11,004 nucleotides of DNA from Clostridiales bacterium. Its GTDB lineage: Bacteria; Bacillota; Clostridia; Lachnospirales; Lachnospiraceae. Below the pieces are notes generated by a model that was not told where the DNA came from, searched no databases, and saw only the letters and a program-made list of their open reading frames with translations. The stretch covers positions 1 through 11,004 of the forward strand of contig JAGZDD010000131.1 in NCBI GenBank assembly GCA_018369015.1, in the 5' to 3' direction. Shown here piece by piece: positions 6,845-11,004 of this stretch (the stretch's first letter is position 1; each line of letters begins with the position of its first letter). Made by a program: the position numbers and the translations under genes.

Positions 6845-7689
6845 TGGCAGGGTTTCGGATAAATTTTGTGTCGGACAGCGTGAAGGACGCTATGGATGTG
6901 TATGTGATTATTCCGCAGAAAAAACGGATAAGAAATGCACAGGAGCCGGAAATAACCCCTGGCTCTTTTGATAAGGAATACCCGGTGCTTATGCTTTTGC
7001 ATGATGAGGCGTCCTCCCCGGGCGAGCTTCTTAGTATGAGCCGGGCAGAGCGGTATGCCAATGAGCATCAGCTTATGCTTGTCGTTCCCACAGGGCTTTT
7101 AAGCTTTTATACAGACTATGCCGAGCGTGACAGATCTTCTAATGAAGCAGACAAAACATCGGGAAATGCCGGAATCGAAAATAATTTTACGGAAATGTGT
7201 TATGAAACCTATATTATAGATGTTCTTACATACATTCAAAAAATTTTTCCGGCTTCCACTGCGCGGGAAAAAACATGGATCGGCGGCATAGGCATGGGCG
7301 GCTTTGGCGCCCTTAAGCTTGGCATGAAATATCCGCAGATATTTTCAAAGGTGTTTAGTATTTCCGGGGATGTGGACCTTCAATGGAAAATAGAACATGA
7401 GCCATGGCGCAGGGAACAGTTTTTGAGTATTTTCGGGGAGGGAGCTTTAAGCGGCTTAAATGATTTGCCGCAAGCCTGCCTTAAAATGTCAAAGAGCGGG
7501 GGCGCTCTGCCCCAATTATTACTTTTGTGGAATAAAAATGACGGCAAAGACGATATGAACCAGCGCCTGGCTGATGTGCTGGATCATACGTATCCGGGCT
7601 TTAAGGCAAAACGCTGGGAGGAGCCTTACGGCTGGGATTATATCGATGATGCGATAAATATGGCATTTCACTGGGCTTCTCTGGATTAA
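6844..7689 (+). CDS. Esterase-fold paralogue lacking catalytic Ser and His, probable pseudoenzyme
   Basis: The protein (281 aa) aligns along its length with the upstream esterase and the PF00756 family: a DSVKDAMDVYVIIP start (11-24), a YPVLMLLHD core strand (46-54), the elbow WIGGIGMGGFGALKLG (145-160) and the SISGDVDLQW segment (172-181). In the elbow the nucleophile position is G150 (codon GGC) where family members have Ser, so GxSxG reads GIGMG. At the C-terminus the HGW of the partner is Y262-G-W, so the catalytic His is replaced by Tyr. The frame is intact with no stops and has its own AAAGGAGG, so it is not a decayed gene. Its start overlaps the stop of the esterase gene (TAATG). It may be a regulatory or structural partner of the active esterase, or a binding protein. 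The fold is certain; the function is inferred. Confidence 0.85.
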   Translation: MAGFRINFVSDSVKDAMDVYVIIPQKKRIRNAQEPEITPGSFDKEYPVLMLLHDEASSPGELLSMSRAERYANEHQLMLVVPTGLLSFYTDYAERDRSSNEADKTSGNAGIENNFTEMCYETYIIDVLTYIQKIFPASTAREKTWIGGIGMGGFGALKLGMKYPQIFSKVFSISGDVDLQWKIEHEPWRREQFLSIFGEGALSGLNDLPQACLKMSKSGGALPQLLLLWNKNDGKDDMNQRLADVLDHTYPGFKAKRWEEPYGWDYIDDAINMAFHWASLD

Positions 7690-7722
7690 AAAAAGCAGGC
7701 ATTGTTAAGCGTTTATATTGTA

Positions 7723-7748
7723 ACCATTCAGCCGCACGGCTGAATAGT
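7723..7748. repeat. Intercistronic palindrome, copy 1
   Basis: ATTCAGCCG (7726-7734) and CGGCTGAAT (7737-7745) are perfect 9-bp arms around CA, and the match extends outward with one mismatch. As RNA it would form a stable hairpin with a small loop. No T run follows, so it is not a standard terminator. It stands 34 bp after the pseudoenzyme gene and before the transporter pair. A near-identical copy follows the symporter gene. Confidence 0.85.
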
Positions 7749-7774
7749 GACTTCGTATTTTGGAGGGATTTACA

Positions 7775-8083
7775 ATGAATAATAAAGAAAATAGTTTTGT
7801 ACCTGACAGCCGCTTTCGGGCTATGGGGAAAGAGGCCATTATGGTTATTGTTTACTGGCTGGTCATGTTTGCAGGAATCATGCTGTCGGCATGGTTTTTC
7901 GGAAAGGGCGCTCCGGCAGAGTATACGTATTTATTTGGCTTTCCAGTATGGTTTACAGTGAGTATGCTCATTATGATTGTGGGAATTATTGTCGGTATTT
8001 TTATGGTTCTTAAGGTATTTAAGGATGTTCCGTTAGACGCTATGGATCCGGAATATGATTATCAGAAGGGGGAAACAAAATAA
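7775..8083 (+). CDS. YhdT/DUF997-family small membrane protein, symporter partner
   Basis: This 102-aa protein has two predicted membrane segments (about residues 22-42 and 52-77) and polar ends. Its size and sequence match the YhdT/DUF997 family, whose genes usually sit directly upstream of PanF-type sodium:solute symporters; in E. coli yhdT precedes panF. The role is probably assembly or function of the symporter, but it is not established. I choose the ATG at 7775, which has GGAGGG (7762-7767) placed correctly. A TTG at 7760 would put that ribosome binding site inside the gene. The stop overlaps the symporter start (TAATG), so the two are translationally coupled. Confidence 0.87.
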   Translation: MNNKENSFVPDSRFRAMGKEAIMVIVYWLVMFAGIMLSAWFFGKGAPAEYTYLFGFPVWFTVSMLIMIVGIIVGIFMVLKVFKDVPLDAMDPEYDYQKGETK

Positions 8084-9597
8084 TGTCATTAGATGTGGAA
8101 AGCTCAACGCGTATTTTTGCAATTATTACTTTCGTTATTTATGCGATTGCCTGCGTTGTTATTGGCAATGTGGCCAACAAAAAAGCCCAGCAGAAGAAAG
8201 AGGGCTTTGGCAAAAATTATTTTGCTGGCGGAGGAAACATGAATTTCCTTGCCGCAGGCTTTATGATTGCCGCCAGCTTTGCCAGCGGCGGCACCTTCTT
8301 ATCCAATCCCGGACTGGCTCATTCCTGGGGATTAATGTGGCCCGTCTGTATCGCGACCTTTACATTCAGCGGCCTGATTGCGGCCAGCATTATTAACAAG
8401 AAGCTGAAAATTATATGCAACCGGATCAATGCCGTTTCTTTGGGGGCTGTGCTGCGCCACCGCTATGGGGATAATAAATTTATCGCCTGGTATACGCCCT
8501 TATCGATTGTTATATTTACCGGACTTTTTTTGTACCAGCAAATGACGTCCGGCGCCCGGCTTATGGAGGCGATGACAGGGCTGCCTTATGTATGGGGGCT
8601 TGTCATTTTTGGCGTTGTGCTTCTGGCCTATACAATTTTTGGCGGAAGCAAGGGAACTGCGGCGGTTTCTATTTTCCAGGGCTTTATAATGACTGTAACG
8701 ACGGTCGCCCTGGCTATTGGCGTTATTATTTATGTCCGCGGGGAAACGGGAACTCTGACTGCGGGCTTTCAGGGAATAGCTTTAACATCACCGGAAATTT
8801 TATCCCCGGCCTCCCAGTTCGGCTTTGCTACTTTTGCGGCGTATTTGTTCCAGGTGGGGATTTCCGGGAATATTGGCAAGGATAACGTAAGCCAGGCCGT
8901 TAAGATCGGCACAAGTAAATCCCTGCACCGTTCAACAGCCATTACGTTAGCCTTTGTCGGCTTATGGAGCATTGTCATGCCGACGCTTGGAACGATCGGG
9001 CATATTGTTATGCCGGACGTTGTTTCCGATACGATTGTTCCCAACCTTTCGCTTGTTGTTTTACCTCCTGTGTTTGCCGGGATTGTGGCCTCAGGCGTTG
9101 CTGCGGCCATTCAGTCGACGGTTGCGTTCCAGATGCTTAATGTCAATTCATGTATCGTCATGGATATTTATAAGGATTTGTGCAAGAAAGGAAAAGCGTC
9201 CGATCCCCAGCTAAAAACAGCCAATACAATCGCTGTGGTTATTGTGATTGCCATTACGGTAGGCTTTGCCATAAAGCCCCCGGCATTGATCGGCGTTATC
9301 AATAACTTTGCCATTGCCGGAGGCGCCTGCGCATTTTTCATGCCTATGCTTTTTGGCGTATGGTGGAAGCGGGCAAACAAATATGGCTGTATTGCTTCCA
9401 TGGTTGTCGGAATTGGCTACTATTTGTTATCGACAGCGGTGCCCGCCCTTTCCTTTGGCGTACTGCCACTGATTCCTTCCCTTGTGATTGCTCTGATTGC
9501 TATGGTCGGCGTAAGCCTTGTGACGCCAAAGCCGGACGACGCTGTCATTGATGTGTGGTTTGGTGTCGGAAAGAGTGTAGTTTCGGGAAAAGGGTAA
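8083..9597 (+). CDS. PanF-like sodium:solute symporter (SSS family)
   Basis: This is a polytopic inner-membrane transporter of 504 aa, with about 13 predicted membrane helices, that imports a solute with sodium. Family features include NYFAGGGNMNFLAAGFMIAASFASGGTF split over the first helices (45-72), GLPYVWGLVIFG (166-177), and the helix around AAIQSTVAFQ (341-350). Ser345-Thr346 sit where PutP has the Na2-site Ser-Thr. The usual STxDSQ is STVAFQ here, so the residues just after the sodium site differ. The C-terminal tail is short. Pantothenate is the best known substrate of the nearest characterised relative, but the operon context argues for a carboxylic acid feeding the CoA-transferase/lyase route. 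It is flanked on both sides, together with its small partner, by matching palindromes. Confidence 0.9.
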   Translation: MSLDVESSTRIFAIITFVIYAIACVVIGNVANKKAQQKKEGFGKNYFAGGGNMNFLAAGFMIAASFASGGTFLSNPGLAHSWGLMWPVCIATFTFSGLIAASIINKKLKIICNRINAVSLGAVLRHRYGDNKFIAWYTPLSIVIFTGLFLYQQMTSGARLMEAMTGLPYVWGLVIFGVVLLAYTIFGGSKGTAAVSIFQGFIMTVTTVALAIGVIIYVRGETGTLTAGFQGIALTSPEILSPASQFGFATFAAYLFQVGISGNIGKDNVSQAVKIGTSKSLHRSTAITLAFVGLWSIVMPTLGTIGHIVMPDVVSDTIVPNLSLVVLPPVFAGIVASGVAAAIQSTVAFQMLNVNSCIVMDIYKDLCKKGKASDPQLKTANTIAVVIVIAITVGFAIKPPALIGVINNFAIAGGACAFFMPMLFGVWWKRANKYGCIASMVVGIGYYLLSTAVPALSFGVLPLIPSLVIALIAMVGVSLVTPKPDDAVIDVWFGVGKSVVSGKG

Positions 9598-9623
9598 CTA
9601 TTCAGCCGTGCGGCTGAATAGTT
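9596..9623. repeat. Intercistronic palindrome, copy 2
   Basis: AACTATTCAGCCG (9596-9608) and CGGCTGAATAGTT (9611-9623) are perfect 13-bp arms around TG. The left arm begins inside the symporter's stop codon. It matches copy 1 at 7723-7748 except for one arm base, the two central bases and the last base. The flanks share AGTGAC-TT after the right arm, so the common element is somewhat longer. No T run follows, so a role in mRNA stability, partial termination or protein binding is more likely than full termination. Confidence 0.9.
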
Positions 9624-9670
9624 GCGGAAAGTGACCTTAGAATATAAATTCCAGAAAGGCGGAATGAAAA

Positions 9671-10960
9671 ATGAACGCTGTTGAGAAAATACTTGGAGCG
9701 CCGGCTGGAACACTTGTGCGGTGCATACCGGATGCCGTCATGGTGAATGACGGCGCCGGGCATAAGGCGGTCGATCTTCTAAATGATTACAATGCAGACC
9801 CGGCGGCTCCACTGAAGGATAAAGTAACGGTTGTTCTTGACCACGATATTCCGGCAGGGAGCTTTGAGTCTGCATTTATCCAGAAAAAGCTTATTGATTT
9901 TTCCAGAAGCTTCCACCTGGATTTTGTTCAGTCCGCAGGCGTTGGCTATGAATGGATGTATGCAAAAAAGGTTTTTAAGGAAACGCTTTTTATTTCCTGC
10001 GGCACCCATAATGCCATTGTGGGCGCGAAAGGCGCTTTAGGACTTGGCGTTTCCCCGCAGGCAATGGCAAAGCTGCTTGCGTGCGGCTCTATTGAAATGA
10101 CAGTGCCGCAGACCGTACGGATTGTCTTGAAGGGGGAATTTGGCCGCGGGGCCGGTTCCTGGGATTTTGCCTTTGGTCGCTGGCTTTTAAGGAGCCTTGG
10201 GGATAAAAATATCCGGGGAAGGGTCGTTGAATTTGTCGACCTGACGAAAAAGGGGCTTGAAGAAAATGACAGGAAAGTCATGTGCATGGGCGCGGCAATC
10301 CAGGGAGCGGTTTCGGCCCTGTTTACGGAAGGCTTTACGGAAAGCGGCACGGTGTTTGATTTAGAAAAGGTTTCCCCGGTTGCTTTATGCCCGGGATCTT
10401 TGGAAAATGTCTGCCTCCTTGCTTCAAATGTCTCCGCTCCTGAACCCAGCGGCCATGACCTTGCTCCTGATATTTATGCCCCTGCGCCAAATGCCCGGGG
10501 CATAGGGGCTGGCGCTGGATGGGAACAAGCATGTTTTGGGGTAAAGGTTGATGCCTGTTTCATCGGCGGCTGTGCCGGAGGCCGGATAGAAGCTTTAAGA
10601 ACGGCGGCGAAAATTTTAAGGAACCGCCGTATTCACAGGGAGCTTCGGCTCCTTGTGGGCTTTGTCGATAATGAAACCTATTTGAAAGCCATGGATGAAG
10701 GGCTTATTGATATTTTTCTGGACTGCGGCGCCCAGGTAACAAATCCTGGCTGCGCCTCATGCCGTTCCTCCTCCATTGGCGTCGTGGGCGATGGGGAAGT
10801 GCTTTTATCTACAGGCTGCTACAATGATCCGGGATGTGCAGGAACAAAGGATTCCTATGTATATCTGGCCTCAGCCGTTAATGTGGCCCGGGCCGCCCTT
10901 ACCGGCGTTTTTTGTGAAAGACACGGCAAACAGATGAAACCCCATAAATGGATAAACTGA
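9671..10960 (+). CDS. Aconitase/LeuC-family hydro-lyase, large subunit
   Basis: This is an [4Fe-4S] hydro-lyase that would add or remove water on a di- or tricarboxylate. Cluster ligands are visible: C301 in IGGCAGGRIEALR, and C361 and C364 in NPGCASCRS. The first active-site loop is LDHDIPAGS (56-64). The family's GDSHT loop reads CGTHN (110-114): the His is kept, while the Asp-Ser before it is changed to Gly-Thr. CTNGR is CAGGR here. These changes argue against simple isopropylmalate isomerase activity. The length of 429 aa fits the short LeuC/HacA large subunits, which work with a separate LeuD-like small subunit. None is seen in the window, so it should lie just downstream. The ATG at 9671 has AAAGGCGG upstream. 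The gene is 73 bp after the symporter and probably in the same operon. Candidate reactions include citramalate/mesaconate or citraconate, 3-methylglutaconate/HMG, or dimethylmaleate hydration. Confidence 0.88.
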   Translation: MNAVEKILGAPAGTLVRCIPDAVMVNDGAGHKAVDLLNDYNADPAAPLKDKVTVVLDHDIPAGSFESAFIQKKLIDFSRSFHLDFVQSAGVGYEWMYAKKVFKETLFISCGTHNAIVGAKGALGLGVSPQAMAKLLACGSIEMTVPQTVRIVLKGEFGRGAGSWDFAFGRWLLRSLGDKNIRGRVVEFVDLTKKGLEENDRKVMCMGAAIQGAVSALFTEGFTESGTVFDLEKVSPVALCPGSLENVCLLASNVSAPEPSGHDLAPDIYAPAPNARGIGAGAGWEQACFGVKVDACFIGGCAGGRIEALRTAAKILRNRRIHRELRLLVGFVDNETYLKAMDEGLIDIFLDCGAQVTNPGCASCRSSSIGVVGDGEVLLSTGCYNDPGCAGTKDSYVYLASAVNVARAALTGVFCERHGKQMKPHKWIN

Positions 10961-11004
10961 TTCCGTAAAAGACACGGCAAAAAGATGAAACCCCGTAAAG
11001 GGAT
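10910..11004 (+). repeat. Direct repeat of the end of the aconitase-family gene, 51-bp period
   Basis: The last codons of the gene (10910-10953) are repeated at 10961-11004 with about 38 of 44 bases identical. The shared core includes AAAGACACGGCAAA and AGATGAAACCCC. The period is 51 bp, so the second copy stays in the same frame but lies after the TGA stop (10958-10960). In that frame it would encode RHGKKMKPRKG against RHGKQMKPHKW in the gene. The second copy reaches the window edge, so the number of copies is unknown. Confidence 0.8.

Noticed and set aside
7760..7774. TTG start for the YhdT/DUF997 gene
   Set aside because: It would place the GGAGGG ribosome binding site inside the coding region; the ATG at 7775 is correctly spaced from it.
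8055..8396. Open frame of 113 codons overlapping the symporter start
   Set aside because: It lies in another frame of two well-supported coupled membrane-protein genes and its sequence has no family features.
9664..9684. Six-codon mini-frame (ATG at 9664) overlapping the start of the aconitase-family gene
   Set aside because: It is too close to the ribosome binding site and too short to support as a leader peptide; it is probably incidental.
1..11004. tRNA, rRNA, CRISPR arrays, integrases or full insertion sequences
   Set aside because: No cloverleaf-type sequence, regular spacer array or recombinase/transposase reading frame is visible on either strand.

Overview
The window looks like part of a Bacillota genome, most likely a gut-type anaerobic member of the Clostridia. 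The reasons are moderate base composition with AT-rich intergenic stretches, strong AGGAGG-type ribosome binding sites, an EFR1-type flavodoxin/ferredoxin fusion, a PrpR-type sigma-54 activator and fermentation-style CoA chemistry. No taxon can be fixed from the sequence alone.

Layout. The left edge (3-599) is the 3' part of a TrmH/SpoU-family RNA 2'-O-methyltransferase gene, an ordinary housekeeping gene. It is followed by a sigma-54-dependent activator (660-2582) with a PrpR-like sensory domain, a PAS-like domain, a complete AAA+ domain with an intact GAFTGA loop, and a Fis-type HTH. A convergent gene (2613-3362, minus strand) encodes an EFR1-family flavodoxin-2x[4Fe-4S] protein with its own vegetative promoter. 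A 433-bp noncoding block (3363-3795) holds that promoter, an AT-rich inverted repeat, a GC-rich 107-bp fold-back element and a consensus-perfect sigma-54 promoter (3750-3765).

From 3796 to the right edge all genes lie on the plus strand and read as one operon. They are a class III CoA-transferase, an HMG-CoA-lyase-family enzyme (4-bp overlap), two esterase-fold paralogues (1-bp overlap), a YhdT/DUF997 small membrane protein with a PanF-like sodium:solute symporter (1-bp overlap), and an aconitase/LeuC-family large subunit. The two gaps that flank the transporter pair carry near-identical 26-bp palindromes.

How the genes may work together (inference). The symporter imports a carboxylic acid, or the esterase releases one from a conjugate. 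The aconitase-family enzyme adds or removes water on a branched di- or tricarboxylate. The CoA-transferase makes the CoA thioester and the lyase splits it by retro-Claisen chemistry to acetyl-CoA (or propionyl-CoA) plus a keto acid. Candidate substrates are 3-hydroxy-3-methylglutarate or methylglutaconate, citramalate/mesaconate/citraconate, or dimethylmalate-type acids. The sigma-54 activator next door would switch the operon on when substrate or an intermediate is present. The most notable points are this unassigned pathway, an esterase paralogue that has lost both catalytic Ser and His, and a possible miniature mobile element inserted directly against the sigma-54 promoter.
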